Below are positions 23,716 through 36,029 of a stretch of 64,000 nucleotides of DNA, one piece after another. Each line of letters begins with the position of its first letter. Positions within the stretch are counted from its first letter, which is position 1. The position numbers and the translations under genes are program-made. The stretch is taken from NCBI GenBank assembly GCA_029721515.1, contig CM056551.1, forward strand, positions 30,167,437-30,231,436, read 5' to 3'. Source of the stretch: Synanceia verrucosa. Its lineage: Eukaryota; Chordata; Actinopteri; Perciformes; Synanceiidae. The notes under the pieces are model-generated. The model was not told the origin of the DNA. It ran no database searches and was given only the letters and a program-made list of their open reading frames with translations.

Positions 23716-24168
23716 TTATTTGTAGCAGATCTTAAAGTTAATACGGAGCTCTTGCATGTTGAAATGTACTGAGGTGAAGGAAGAGGAGGCCGTTCGCTGC
23801 TGCGGGGCTTCATCTCTGGCCTGGTTTCCTACCTCTCCCCATCTCTTGACCACTTCCTCCTGCCTTTGAAGCCGGACGCCCTTCTTCTTCACCGCTGCCA
23901 GACAGGATACCCCACATCCCGTCAGAGACAGGAAGGAGTCCTGCTCCAAATCCCAGACCCACAATCTGCCTGCAGCCTCCAGCAAAAACCCTGCAAAACC
24001 TGCAAGAAACATTACACCAGAACAAATCCCAATCAAACTGAAGCAAGACCGCTTTGTCCCAAGAAACGTCAAAAACAGCTTGAACTCTTGGAGGTGCACC
24101 TCAAATCTGCGAGGATCTGAACAGCTGACACCAATTTGCCCGAGCCGCTTTTGGACGGGCTCGGCCAT
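23716..24168 (-). other. Uncharacterised open frame, possible small membrane protein or gene relic
   Basis: From an ATG in good context (AGCATGG, codons MAEPVQKRLG) the minus strand is open for 150 codons. The predicted chain has a 21-residue hydrophobic stretch at about residues 43-63 (starts FSLIGICSG), a weaker one at 79-93, and a charged tail with KKKGVRLQRQEEVVKRWGE. This is more protein-like than other frames in the gene-poor part because it is not from a repeat. I recognise no family. No poly(A) signal was found just downstream, and a GAGAGGTAGG that could be a donor lies inside. It may be chance. Confidence 0.2.
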
Positions 24169-24234
24169 GCTCCAGTGAACACGGGCCAGACCTCCATCTG
24201 ATGCAGAACTAGTCGTGGTTTTCAGATAAACCAC

Positions 24235-26351
24235 ATGAGAATCAGGAATTCGGTTCCAGCTGTCTTCGACTCATACAAATGCACGGTCAGGGTCCATCGA
24301 CAGGATCAGCTGAGCGAGCTGTCTGGGTCAAAGCTGTTGGACCCGTGAAGATTTAAAAGAAAACTGCATTATGGTTTATTTAAAGCAGCTCAGAGGTGGC
24401 TGTTAGCTCACAAACGTCTGCAGAGTCAAAAAAAGGAGCTGGCTTGTTTCAAGCTTTTATTTAAAGGAGGCCTTATTTTTAATGTTGAAATGCATTTAGA
24501 TTTTACTGCTAAATTTGATATACTGCAGCCTCCGCCCAGCGTCACGGCCTCTCGCTGAAGTTTAGTCGCTTGGTTTGAGGTCGAAGGGAGTCAACCCGAG
24601 AACCAAACCGTCACTGACTGTCACTTGTTTTTTTCAACAGCCATGTCAGCTCGTTACAATATTCCCTTTCAGCGCCGGGAAAACAGGCGCACACCCAAAG
24701 TGGTTGGCCTCCTCCCAGAGAGGAGAAAGGAGGAGGAGGCGGCGGTCGTGAACAGAATAGCTCCACGGCTGAAATGACTGTTCCCTGTTCAGTGGCAGCA
24801 GTCGGCCTCCAGGTGTGGGAACCTGGTCTCTGCCAGGCGGCCATCAAAGCAGAGCAGTAATTCAGACCGTTTAGATGCAGCGTGGAGGTCTGAGAGCCGC
24901 CGTACAGTAAGCTGTCAGGGAAACAGATTCACACGACACGCCCGGCTTTCAATGGAGGTGGACCTGATTCATTTACTGCATCGGATCACACACTTTGAAT
25001 GTTTTTGTTCGTCCATGTATAGCTTCTCTTATATTTATGTTACCAATGTCTGATATGTTATAAAAAGTTGTGTGTCAAGCGTCATTTTATTCTTTTTAAA
25101 ATTAAAAACTTCCATCTTCTCAGGAAACACAGTTATTTAGGATTAGGCCACAAAAGCACATGTAAGGAAAAGCTTGGTTAGGATTAGGCAATAACACTTT
25201 CAGTAAGTTTCTAACTATTTAAGTTTAAAAAAAGATTGTGGTTAAGTTACTCAACACCTGAAGTGGCAGGAGTTAAAGTGTGGTCGTACTGTTACAAAAA
25301 CAACTTGCTTAGGTTGAGGAAAAGATGGAGGCTTGGGTTAAATTTACACAGGAAGTGGGGTAACTTTACTGCGGAAGTTACCGGACAAATACATGAATGT
25401 TGACTTCTGGTTTCGTATGGGATATAAAGGGAGAAAGTCCAGTTTCTGACCCATATTATGTGGATTATATACAAACTAAGTTAATGGCATATATGACTGA
25501 TATATATTGCAGTGCATTCACAGTCACTCTTTGTAGGTTTTGCTCTGGATGGTGTATTAGAACAGTCTGTTTTTTGACATATCAGCCAGTGTCAGTGCCG
25601 AAAATTAGCCTAAAATTGTCTCTCCATGGCCAACAGCTCCTGTTCCCAGCGAGGTATAAGTAAGAAAAATTAACTGCAGCCTCAAAAAAAAGAGAAAAAA
25701 AACTTAAACTTGAGGAACTTTCACTTGTTATTGTGATAAGATCTGTCCTTTTGATTCCCCACCTCCTCCTTTAGTGGAGTCATGTCTGCTGTGGTGTGCA
25801 GTGATGCTAACGTAAGCCTGCTAGCTGTAACAGTGCAGCTCCTTATGCTCTTCTGATTTAATGCAGAGTGTTTGTCAGCAGTAACAGGAGACATCTAGTG
25901 GTCTGTTTTAGCCTAACTTTAAACATTAAAGCTGCAAGTGAAATGTGCATGAATCTAAATGAGAATAAGACAAAGATCGAGTGAGCAGGAGGTTTATTTC
26001 TCCTGCCGTAATATAACCATCTCGATCGATGTCCTGAGCGTCCTTCACGTTCGATCGCTCCAGTCACGGCTGTCAAAGGTGGAGCAGAAAAGTGAGTTGG
26101 TGTTGGACCCCATGGGGACTCTGCAGCTTTTAATGTGCTTGACTTGGCATCAGAGTTAATGTACGATCAGGTTTAATTAAGCTCTAGACTAGGCCCCTTA
26201 CTCCGGCTGTGTTTTGATTAACTCCTTGCTGTTAAATGCTTGGTTAAAGGTGGTGGAGGGTCAGCGCCACAGCCAAGGTGTTAATCATAATAGCTGTAGG
26301 ACGCTAACAGTACGGGCCTCTTTCAGTTTAAAATATTACGTATGTTCCATA
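24235..26351. other. Intergenic sequence, largely unrecognised
   Basis: No gene recognised. Positions 25,130-25,440 (GGTTAGGATTAGGCA, GGTTGAGGAAAAGATGG, GACTTCTGGTTTCGTATGGG) resemble a diverged fish dispersed repeat. Positions 24,530-24,990 are GC-richer and non-repetitive. Confidence 0.45.
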
Positions 26352-26630
26352 TAGGGCTGTGATTGTGGATTATTACCATTGTCTTTAAATCTGTTGATTA
26401 TTTTATTGATTCTTTGATAATTGTTTGGTCTATAAAATGATATTAAATGGTGTTAAGTCCAAAAGTCTTTCATCATCAAATGTCTCAAAGACATTGATTT
26501 TACTGTCATAGAGGAGGAAAGAAACCAGGAAATATTCACATTTAAGAAGCTGCAGTCAGAGAATTTAGGCTTTTAGGTGATTAGTTTAGCAGTTAGTTGG
26601 TAACTAATTGATTAATTGTTGGCGCTCTTG
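26352..26630 (+). repeat. hAT-type MITE, diverged
   Basis: Begins TAGGGCTGTGATTGTGGATT and carries ATTGATTCTTTGATAATTG and GGTGTTAAGTCCAAAAG before TAATTGATTAATTGTTGG. The layout is that of the abundant fish MITE whose ends are TAGGGCTG and a TTAATCG-rich inverted copy. Ends are too decayed for target duplications. Confidence 0.55.
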
Positions 26631-26839
26631 TTCCATGTAGGCTTGACGTGGTGGTGGGAAATATAAATAGTTAATTTTCGTGCATCAGAGCAGTGTTTTC
26701 AATGAATACAATCGTTAGACGATGGATGTAACAAACTGAAAGTGAAAGTGGCTCAGCTCAGAGTAATAGGAGTCAAATTTCTCACACTAGAAAAGACAAT
26801 GGCAGATGATTTGGTATTAATGTGGAAAAGAAAAGCACC

Positions 26840-27110
26840 TATTTGGTCACAGGTGTTTACCACCATAGCTCTAAATTAACAGTATTACTGATTATCAGAA
26901 TATTTTTTTGAAATATAACTATTGTTATCCTTGAATTTTATAATTTACTGTTTTACTGAATTCTTCATTCTTATTCTTATTATTTATTGATTCAGTTGAA
27001 TCCTTCACTTATTTCCTGTCATTCCTGAACAGAAAAATGTGTTTTAGTGGTTGTTTGTTATTCTGGATTCATTCCAGTGTTCTAAAGTGAAGGGGGTGAT
27101 GCTGGGATAG
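26840..27110 (-). repeat. Dispersed repeat family A, inverted copy
   Basis: CACAGGTGTTTACCACC, AATTAACAGTATTACTG, then TTATTTCCTGTCATTCCTGA, TTTTAGTGGTTGTTTGTTAT and GGATTCATTCCAGTGTTCT. The second half is the reverse complement of 40,545-40,650 and the first of 18,900-18,960. Confidence 0.7.
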
Positions 27111-27587
27111 GATTTTTTAAGCTCTGTACATGTTGAACACTGACCTCAGTGACAGAGGGCTGTTTGTTGAACAGGACCGAGGCGCTGGTTCCACCTGGGG
27201 GAAGTGGGTCAGCACACACCTGAACAAACACACAGAGAGCAGTGATGGCGTCAGCCTCGAAACCTGACGTCTGCTAGCATGAAGAAACTACAGTCTGGAT
27301 CTGACTCAAAGCATTTTGTGCTGCTTAGTGGCTGCTAACTGCTAATGCTACCTAGCTCTGGTCCAGTCATCTTCAACACAGGAGGTACCATTGATTTACA
27401 TCATGATTACATTTGTATGTAAGGCAGTAATGTAACATGTTCCTGTTAACTTAAGTAATCACATTTGCTAATTAAAATGAAACTCCCTTTATATCAGGAG
27501 GACAGAAAAACAAATCAAACATCTCTTGTCCTGTTTGGTCGACTTTCATCATGACTTTGACTTTAGGAACAAAGATGGAGGAGAAGT

Positions 27588-27661
27588 TAAGACGTCTTTA
27601 GAGGGTGGAAAAGAAGACGGTAAAGACGTGAGAGGACTTTTACTGTGAAGGGCTGTTTGGA
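27588..27661. repeat. Fragment shared with 6,709-6,815
   Basis: AAGACGTCTTTAGAGGGTGG and ACTTTTACTGTGAAGGGCTG occur in the same order and orientation in both places, with different spacer text between them. Confidence 0.7.
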
Positions 27662-28984
27662 TTGGTTTGTGTTTTCGGTTCTATCTAGTCCAGAGTCGAC
27701 GGAGACTCGGCGATCCAGCGCAGACGAAGCCAGAGCCTGTGTGGTTTGTAGTGTGTGTTCAGACTCGTCTTGTTATTTTATGTCTCTGCTTTCATGGATG
27801 CAGAACGTTTCTCAGAGCAGCAGGCTTCTATTACAGCTAATAAGAGATGGAAAGATCAGCCTCCATTTTATTCTGGCCAGAAAGAAAGACAGAGAGAGAG
27901 CGGAGGAAAAGCAATTATGACAATTAACTAAAAGTTCACGAAATCTACAACATCTTCCATCCTTCACACTCAGAGTCCATATTTTTGTTGCATGTTTAAA
28001 AAGTAAACCCACTGACTTTTTTTTTTTTGCTTTATTTTGTGTCCGTCAAAATAAAAACAATTAAGAAACAGAATTTATTTGAGTTGTGGACAAAACAAGA
28101 CATTTCACCATTTTCTGATATTTTACAGAGCAGACAGACTGATCAATCAAGAACATATTTTAAATCACTGGTCAAGCCTTTGTCTGCTAAAATAATAAAA
28201 GAGACTTAAGATAAGTGAAACTTTAAATGCTTTTTGACTTTGACGTCGACTTTATTTCGTCTGTGCAAATCATTTTGTCTGTGAATTTGGGGTGAAAATA
28301 TTTAAAGAGCCAACATGGGAGGATGCAAGTCGAATGCTTTGCGGCTGTCTCCACAGTTTAACAGCTTCACCTCAGTGTGTTAAATGTTTTTACTGGTTTA
28401 TTCTCACTGTCTGAGCGTTTGAGATATGAAAAGGTGTCAGTCCCTGCCCAGCGTCTGTCTTATTCTCATGGGCTGTCATGTATGACCTCAAGTAAACAAC
28501 TCCTTCAAAGTTTAGCTCTTTTAATGCATGACTAAATTGCTGCAGGCCCGTAAACTTTAACAGCTGTTTGGTTGCTCATTTTCACTTTCCTGTGTGGCTC
28601 ATGTTTACAGTGGAAAATGTCCCTGACAGCGCGCCTGTTATGAATCTACTTGTTCCTGTAAAACATTTCTTTATTTCTGCGGCATTTCTTTTTCTTTCTT
28701 TCTTTTCTTTTTCTTTCTTTTTTTTTTTTTCCAGTACTTGGATGTATAGACCAGTCTTCTCCTCATTGAGGGAAACATAACGAGAAACTCTTGTAAAGTG
28801 GTTCAGTAAAAGAGTTTATTACTGCTAGTTGATTAAGGAGCTTTTATTTAAAGAAATACAGATCATTATGTTGTGTCAACAAATGGCACCAAGGCTGCAC
28901 CTTTTAATACGACACACCGCCTCTCTATAGAGGGTAAAGCCATCAGATATTTCATACAGAATCTGTAGAAATCAGCTTTTATTG

Positions 28985-29190
28985 ATCATCTCCATCAGTT
29001 CTTCAGGCCATCTTATCAATGAGTGTCTGATCAATGATGTCAGGTGACAACCAGCCAATCAGAGTTGGTCTATTAGACCAGAGTCTTCTCATGATGTTGA
29101 TTAGCTGTCTGATTAGCTGCACTTGCATTAGCTTAGCTCGTAGCCGCTGGCTCAAAGTGGAAGTACTTTCCTGATATTTTAATTCAGTTT
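28985..29190 (-). repeat. Dispersed repeat copy (same family as 9,150-9,420)
   Basis: Reverse complement of the second half of the 9,150-9,420 copy, and in the same orientation as 165-275 for its TTAGC-rich half. The minus-strand frame again reads TLIGWLSPD then DQTLID. Confidence 0.7.
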
Positions 29191-30905
29191 TTACACGAGG
29201 TGCACATGACTGAGGTGTTTCAATTAAAGTCAGAGGTGTATTGTCGTTGTTCTTCTCCATGACAACAGCAGGAAGCAGGAAGCTGCTAATAAGGGTGTGT
29301 CGAAGCCACAAAATAAAAGCATGAGGAAAAAAAAACTTGTTGTGCTTGGACTTTTGTATAATCGCTTTTATATAAGCGCTGACAGTCCCAGCTGTGAGAG
29401 TATTGCTCTGTAATGACTGCAGGAAATAGATGTTTGCATGATCTTGTTTAAATGGTGGTATAATAATAATAATAATAATGATAATAAATCCATTTTGCAT
29501 CCATGTTTCTGTCTTTCAGGGACACTTAAAACTTGTTAAGAAATAAAAATTTGTTCTTTTCACTGCATTTAAAAAGTTATGGATCAGCGTTTTTTTGCCT
29601 GTATTTTGTAACAATGAAAATTTGAATGAATTAATTAAACAGTTAATGAAAAAAAAATCAGTTATTATGGTTTGCTGACTAATTTAACCTTTCAGCTGAG
29701 TGTGTACAGATTTATGGATATTAAATATTGATTTATCTCTGCATTAAAGTCATAGTTTGAAGCCCATATACTGTGTTGGTGTATCAAATCAAATCAAACT
29801 TTATTTGTATGGCACTTTTCGTACATTATGCAGTTCAAAGTTGCTCACAGAGGCTAAAAACAACAATGGAAAAATAAAATAAAAATAAAAAACCCAACCC
29901 CAACTCCAAATAAATACACACACACACACACACTTAGGTAGCTACCTGAACCTAAACTGTGTTTTTGTTTAATTCATAATATTAAGCAGACGTTTAGTGA
30001 CTGGAAAAAGAAGCCATGTCGCTCCAGCAGACAGCGGCTGTTATTCTGTCTATCTAGTGCTGGACGTTAACTCTGAGTCACAGTTTTTAAAGGATGATAG
30101 TATAATTTTACTAGAAAAGCCCTGAATTTTTGCTTATCCACCTGAGCAAACAGCTGCTGGATACACAGCTCGGTGTTGGATATTTGCTTCCCCGGCCCCA
30201 TTTTTGCAGTGAAAGGTAAATATTGGTGTGAAACAGTCCAGAGCAGGAACCCTTCAGCTCTCGATCTGCTCAGTGCAACGAGGAAATTCACCATACGAAC
30301 ACATCTAAATATACAGAAAGTTCCAGCTGTGCACACAAACCACATCACCTTCAAATCCTCACTTCATATGCCTCCCCAGATCTTAAATCTGCCTTCACGC
30401 CTTGTTTATCGATGCGCTGCCTTCGTTCACAGCCCTTCATTTTCTGCAGTAATAAGTGGGTTTACCTGCAGTAATCATCAGCTGCAGCAGAAAGGAAGAA
30501 ATATCATATTCAGAGAGATGCAGCACAAGAAATCCAACATATTTCCACTGTCTGAAATCTGCTCCTGTCTGTGGAAAAGATTAACTTACTAATAATGGTT
30601 TTATTTTTATACTTTTGAAGAAGCTGACACATTTCAGCCTGTCTGAGCCCTGAGGTAACTCTCAGCTATAAGCTCATATTCAGGAATTTTCTACTTTTAC
30701 CTTCACTTTGTGTGTAATGTTACTTTTAACAGCAGGGACAGTTCTCAGCTGCCTAATGTTAGCCTAGCAGCTAGCTTAGCACTGTTAGCCTAGCATAGCT
30801 AATGTTAGCTGCAACATCTCTGGCCTGCGATATTAGATATTATATTAATAATATTAGATATTAAAGTGATATAAATACACAAAGTGATATAAATATATAT
30901 TTAGG

Positions 30906-30907
<2 letters not shown>
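29191..30907. other. Intergenic sequence, mostly unrecognised
   Basis: A TAA trinucleotide run lies at about 29,460-29,487. A minus-oriented LINE-type end is at 29,783-29,870, with a short CA run at 29,915-29,932. No gene recognised; overlapping open frames at 30,067-30,592 are short and without domains. Short TAGCCTAGCA/GTTAGC words cluster at 30,750-30,812. Confidence 0.5.
29783..29870 (-). repeat. Probable LINE 3'-end fragment
   Basis: ATCAAATCAAACTTTATTTG followed by GCACTTTTCGTACATTA is a form of the terminal repeat widespread in teleost genomes (tail of a non-LTR element, read on the minus strand). Confidence 0.5.

Positions 30908-30966
<59 letters not shown>
30908..30966. repeat. TA microsatellite, 59 bp
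   Basis: Uninterrupted TA dinucleotides. Confidence 0.95.
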
Positions 30967-30969
<3 letters not shown>

Positions 30970-32089
30970 CAGTAGAGCAAAACTGAGGTGGTAAAATTGA
31001 GGGTAATGTGCAAAACTGTATGAATGAGTAATCTCATGTCACATGACTATAATTTTTTAATGAGACGCTTGTTCACCCTACTTATTGTTGTTGCATTTGT
31101 TTTACTTAATGTCACTGCTTCTTATTTTTTATTCAGATGTGTTTATATAGAGCTTATATCTTCCCTTTATACAGTGAAACTTCTTCAGGCTTCAAGGAGA
31201 AATTTAACAGTTAAGACAGAGCCAATATGCTGCTAGCTATTTGGAAAGCGAGCAGCATATTTCCCAAAATGTCAAACTATTCCTCTAACAGTGATTTCAC
31301 TGCGTTGGCTCTGAGGTTCGCTCTCTCCACTGTGGTTTAGTAGTTTACACCTTTGCTGTCATGTCGCGGCCAGACTGTTTATTTATGTATGAGAAACGCA
31401 TGTAGATATACAGTACATATATGAAAAAATATATATGCTATGGCTGAATTATGTAGACAGAGGCCCCTGCAGACCCACTCTGAGACCCTCCATTACACAG
31501 CTTTATTTTTAGTCAGCAGCTTTCAACTCAACAAAGAAGTTATTCAAAGCTTTCTCTTCTAGGAATAAATTATGGTATTTATTTACATTCACGCCACGTT
31601 GGAGAGAGATGGCGTATCCTCACACAAACATTTGCTTATTGTGGGAGAGATCAGGAAGGAGAAAACCTTCGAACGCTCCACCACTTCAGCAGCATCCAGA
31701 CATTCTTCAGAAGAATGAGACGGAGAGAAAGTGGAGACATAAAGAGCTGGGAGAGCCAACAGGAATGACCTGAGCTTTCTGAGCTGAAAACTGCTGAAAG
31801 CAAATATTTTCTGCCAGTATTTGCTCTGCGTATTTTTGGCTGTAAAGTCTTAAAGGTGTAATATGTCTGCAAATGTCACCATGTTGGTTAGTTTGTTGAG
31901 GTGTTTTATCCCTGCACTGCGATAAATTACTTTTGGTCGAGTCTTCAGTCGTACAGCATAAATCAACTTTTCTTTTATTAATTTTACTATGATACATTTT
32001 TTAAATATTTTAACCATGTGAAGGATTTTAGTGGTCAGACTGCTGGATGTGAAGATACAACAACAACAAACAACAACAAACTGCAATGG
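30967..32089. other. Intergenic sequence, nothing recognised
   Basis: AT-rich unique-looking DNA. Open frames are short and lack recognisable content. Confidence 0.5.
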
Positions 32090-33060
32090 AGAAGCACTGA
32101 TTCTTAACATGAAACTGCTTTATTCAGAGTTTTGGATGCTTCAGCTCCTGTTAAAAATCTCCTGATCATCTGGATGTGAATTTATCAGAGGAACAAGCTA
32201 AGCTAATGTTAGCAGCAGCTCGAACAAGCTAAGCTAACGTTAGCAGCAGCTCGAACTAGCTAAGCTAACGTTAGCAGCAACTCGTCCTGCGTCCTCTGAA
32301 CAGCGTTGGAGAAACGCTGATTTTTAACATGAAGCTGCTTTATTCAGTGTTTTTAAACACTTTTAATCACCAGGTCAGTTTTATAAAGATAATTCAGCTT
32401 CTAGTAAAAACCTCCTGAACGTCCTGACCTGGAATTATCAGAGGAACAAGCTAAGCTAGCATTAGCAGTAGCATCAGTGTTCTCTGAATATATTGGAGAA
32501 ACAGATTTTTAATGTGAAACTGCTTTATTCAGCATTTTTCACCAGCAGGGCTATTTGTTTAGTAGTGGAGGAGACCTCTGAGGATAATTCAGCTCCTGTT
32601 AAAAACCTCCTGAACATCTTGACCTGAAGCTATCTTTCTGATGAAAACGAACTCGTCCTAGGGATTTCGTGCGATCGACTTGAACTTTGGTACAAGTGAT
32701 CTCCAGACCTAACTGAGCAAAAGTTGTGCTCTGCACGTAATTAGGTCAAAGGGCGTGGCCGCTAGGGCTCGAGAAACTTTGGCGAAGAGGAACAAGCTAA
32801 GCTAACGTTAGCAGCAACTCCAACAAGCTAAGCTAACGTTAGCAGCAGCTTGAACAAGCTAAGCTAACGTTAGCAGCAGCTCGAACAAGCTAAGCTAACG
32901 TTAGCAGCAGCTCGTCCTCTGAACAGCGTTGGAGAAACACTTATTTTTCACGTGTAGCTGCTTTCTTCAGTGTTTTCAGTGGTTTTAATCAGTTTGTTGT
33001 GGAGAGGAGGAGACCTCTGTGGTAAAAAGAAGGAATCCTGACTGACAGGAAGACTACAAC
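32090..33060. repeat. Tandem complex of ~200-430-bp units containing 31-bp sub-repeats
   Basis: The phrase GAGAAACxCTGATTTTTAAC followed by GAAxCTGCTTTATTCAG recurs at about 32,090, 32,308, 32,492 and 32,932. Between these lie 31-bp sub-repeats built on AAGCTAAGCTAACGTTAGCA then GCAGCTCGAAC. The core GCTAACGTTAGC is a perfect palindrome. A foreign ~150-bp piece at 32,640-32,790 (CGTGCGATCGACTTGAACTT) interrupts one unit. The last ~150 bp has an inverted copy at 22,860-23,030. Confidence 0.85.
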
Positions 33061-34696
33061 CCCCATGACAAAGGTGTTAGCAGTCCCTGTGCTAAGCTAC
33101 AAGCCTAAAGCTATGAAATACTTATATTTATGGCTCATTTATCATAAACATACAGCTGTGTGGGCTCGCCTTGCTGTGCTTGTCTGCTTTATTAAGAAAT
33201 CACCGTTTGCTGGAGCTTGTGATGACAGTTCGTTGTTGTTCTTGTTCAGCAGCTCCAGTTTTTTCCTTCCATCAAACTCGTGTAATTTATTTCACGCCTG
33301 TCATTCCTGTCAGTTTAACTTCCTCCATCACACAGCAGCAGACTCCTGCTTCACAGACGACGTTTGAGGAGTGACTCTGACGTCTTATACGCCACCTTTA
33401 CTGGACACGATGCTGCTGCTTCCTGTTGGTGTTTTTTTTGTTAAAGTGCTCATCAGAGCATGAGACTTTTTAATGTATTCTTATTTTATTTTATATTATT
33501 ATTAGGAACTGTGTTTGTCCAGGATGTCGATGTGAAGTAGTACACAGTATACATATTAGAAGCATCATTTTCAATAACAGAAATATAAGGTGTAACTCAC
33601 AAAAAGAACATCAAATCAATTCCGTCTTCATTTAACAATTCTGTTCCTTAAACATATTGGAGGAAGTGTAGAAATCTTTCTGTACAGAGGTGATTTTTTA
33701 AATTTAAAAGTTTAGACTTTTAAATTTGACCCAGACTAGATGGATTTTTTATTGATCTCCCATTGGGGGAAATTCACTTGCTGCAGCAACGTAAACAAGT
33801 TATCTTCAGGAAAAACAATAAAACATAAAAAAAATAAGTAATGAATTTTAATCATGAATTTCTAGTTGTGTTTTATGTAATGTCTTGTTTTTTATATCTG
33901 GTCCTTGAGTCTGTAATAAAGTTTTGATTGATTGATTGATAATAGTCATTGTTTACAATATGCAATAAAAAAGAAAATAAATATAATTTTAATAAATAAA
34001 TTAAATTAAATGCAATATTAAGACCAATATTATGTCTTAATATTAAATTATAAATTTTGAATTAAAAATAAATAAAATAAAGTTAAATAAGACAGTGAAA
34101 GTTAGTGTTTAAATGAGCAAGTCGTAAGTCGTCGTAAATCTGATGCTTATCAAAAGCAACAGTAAAAAATGAAGATTTGATATTTGTCAAGCTGTGTTTA
34201 TTGGAAGATAAATTGTAAAACTACTGTAAAAACTATTTCATTTAAGATCGCAGTGGTTTATTTGTGGTAAATGCCCAACAAGAAATAAATGTGAATAAAA
34301 AGGTTATGTACCATATGAGGAAAGGCACATATTTAGTCAGTCCAGCAGGTGGAAACACAGCATTGATTGTTTTTCTTGTTTTAATGTAAATGGTAAGTGT
34401 TTCTGGCCAGCAGCCATGGATGGAAATGAGTGTGAGTGTCAGATAAAGAGGCTTTTCACTGCTCGCTCTGGGGCACCGGAGCAGCGCCGTGCAATGAAAA
34501 TACAGCATGGAAAGAATTTCCTGACGTGAAACTCAATCACGTTCGCCACCAAACAGCAGAATATGCACTGGAGGAATCATCAGCGGAGCCTTGAGTGGCT
34601 CGTTAAAGCAGTCCTTGAAAGTTATGGAATAAGCTCCATGAACAATAACAATACTTAATAGATTATATTGATTTATCTATATTTTGATTTAATTTG
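33061..34696. other. Intergenic sequence with LINE ends
   Basis: No gene recognised. LINE-type ends are at 33,727-33,800 (minus) and 33,890-33,940 (plus, AATAAAGTTTTGATTGATTG). Positions 33,960-34,090 are AT-rich low complexity. Confidence 0.5.
33727..33940. repeat. Two LINE 3'-end fragments in opposite orientation
   Basis: The first (33,727-33,800) reads TTTATTGATCTCCCATTGGG then GAAATTCAC, the minus-oriented equivalent of 8,280-8,385. The second (33,890-33,940) ends GTAATAAAGTTTTGATTGAT with a (TGAT)n tail on the plus strand. Confidence 0.6.
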
Positions 34697-34787
34697 ATCT
34701 ATCTGTCTATCTATCTGTCTGTCTATCTATCTGTCTGTCTATCTATCTGTCTGTCTATCTATCTATCTATCTATCTATCTGTCTATG
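34697..34787. repeat. TATC/TGTC microsatellite
   Basis: Imperfect run of CTAT and CTGT tetranucleotides, about 90 bp. Confidence 0.95.
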
Positions 34788-35149
34788 GTGTTACTGCAGA
34801 CGTTGTGGTGGTCGACAGTAATCCTTGGCTTTCCTGTGCTGACTGGTCTTCTCAGAGTCCAGCTGGTGTTGGGTTTCCTTCCAAGCAGCTGGTCCAGGGT
34901 GTTTCCTGGTCCTTTTCAGGACTCTTTGAAAGAGGATAGTGGAGTGGAGTCCCTCCATGAGGCCCCAAGGACCCTGCCACCGCCATGCCAGAGAGAGGCG
35001 TCCATGCTGCAGGAAGACGCCGGCGAGTCGTTGGCAGCAGGTGAACACAGCAGCAGAGTGAAGGGTAGGGAGTGGTCACGGACAGGAAGTGATGTGGGAA
35101 GAAGGAGAGGACTTCTAGGACGGTCCAGACAGGGTGGGAACACATTACA

Positions 35150-35240
35150 CATTTCGAGTTACTTTTTGAAAAAGTAATCCTGTAATTTACTGAATTACTC
35201 ACTGCTGAACATAACTAGTTACAACATTATTTTAATTTTA
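35150..35240 (+). repeat. Diverged copy of the minisatellite-flank repeat
   Basis: AGTTACTTTTTGAAAAAGTA, TGAATTACTCACTGCTGAA and ACTAGTTACA recur in the flanks of the 51-bp elements. No 51-bp unit is present here. Confidence 0.55.
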
Positions 35241-36029
35241 TTATAATTGTGCTTACCATGTCAAGAGATGATGTTTAGTTTTTATACTTATTGCAAAGAA
35301 ATTAAACATGCAAACTTAACAATAGCTTGGATTTTAGGAGGTTAAGTTAACAGCAGGAACATGTTAGTTTAGGAGAGTAATCTGATTACAGTAGCTTGCT
35401 GGAGGGGCGCTGAGGTTAGCTGAAGACTTCAGGCCTTTTCATCAAATCCCTCTGATCTGGTGTTTCTCAGTCCAGGTCGACTCGTCTCCTTGTATTTTGT
35501 CTTTGGCCACACAGATGGTGGAAAGTTGCTCTGCAGTGGGTTTTGCTTGGCGAGGCAGCTCTGTTTTATTTGGAGTCCTGCGCTAAAGGATGAGTCGCCC
35601 AGTCGGTCTGGAAACGGCCCAAAGCCTTCTGGAGATCAGTGAGGCTCTAAAACCCAAAAACCCAGACGTGGAAACAGCAGCCAGTGTTTATTTACAGCCG
35701 TTTAACGCTCAGCACATATCTGAGTCGAACGTAGCTGTGACGCCATGAAGCACTTAGCGCACATTTTCACAATCAGTGCAATGTCCAGTGTGCAACATTT
35801 AGAGGATTTATTGGAGTATGTTATAAGAACGTATGTTTTCATTCATGTCTAATCACCTGAAAACAGGAAGGCTTGTGTTTGGTTAGCTTAGCATGAGTAG
35901 TTTATATCTACGTGGGGAGTGGGTCCTCCATGTTTCTTCAAATAATAATAATGCACTTTGATTTTTTTGTAAAACAGTAAATTTAAAATTGTCTGGATAA
36001 TGACAATTCTTGCATTTAAATTAAAGATA

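Larger units (their letters stand above)
26631..28984. other. Intergenic sequence with family A and other repeat fragments
   Basis: No gene recognised. A minus-oriented family A copy covers 26,840-27,110. Positions 27,588-27,661 repeat the segment at 6,709-6,815. A pyrimidine-rich CTTT/T run lies at 28,688-28,730. Confidence 0.5.

Noticed and set aside
34785..35202. Overlapping 130- and 116-codon frames on opposite strands
   Set aside because: GC-richer stretch with frames on both strands, no recognisable domain or splice structure, and it begins in a microsatellite.
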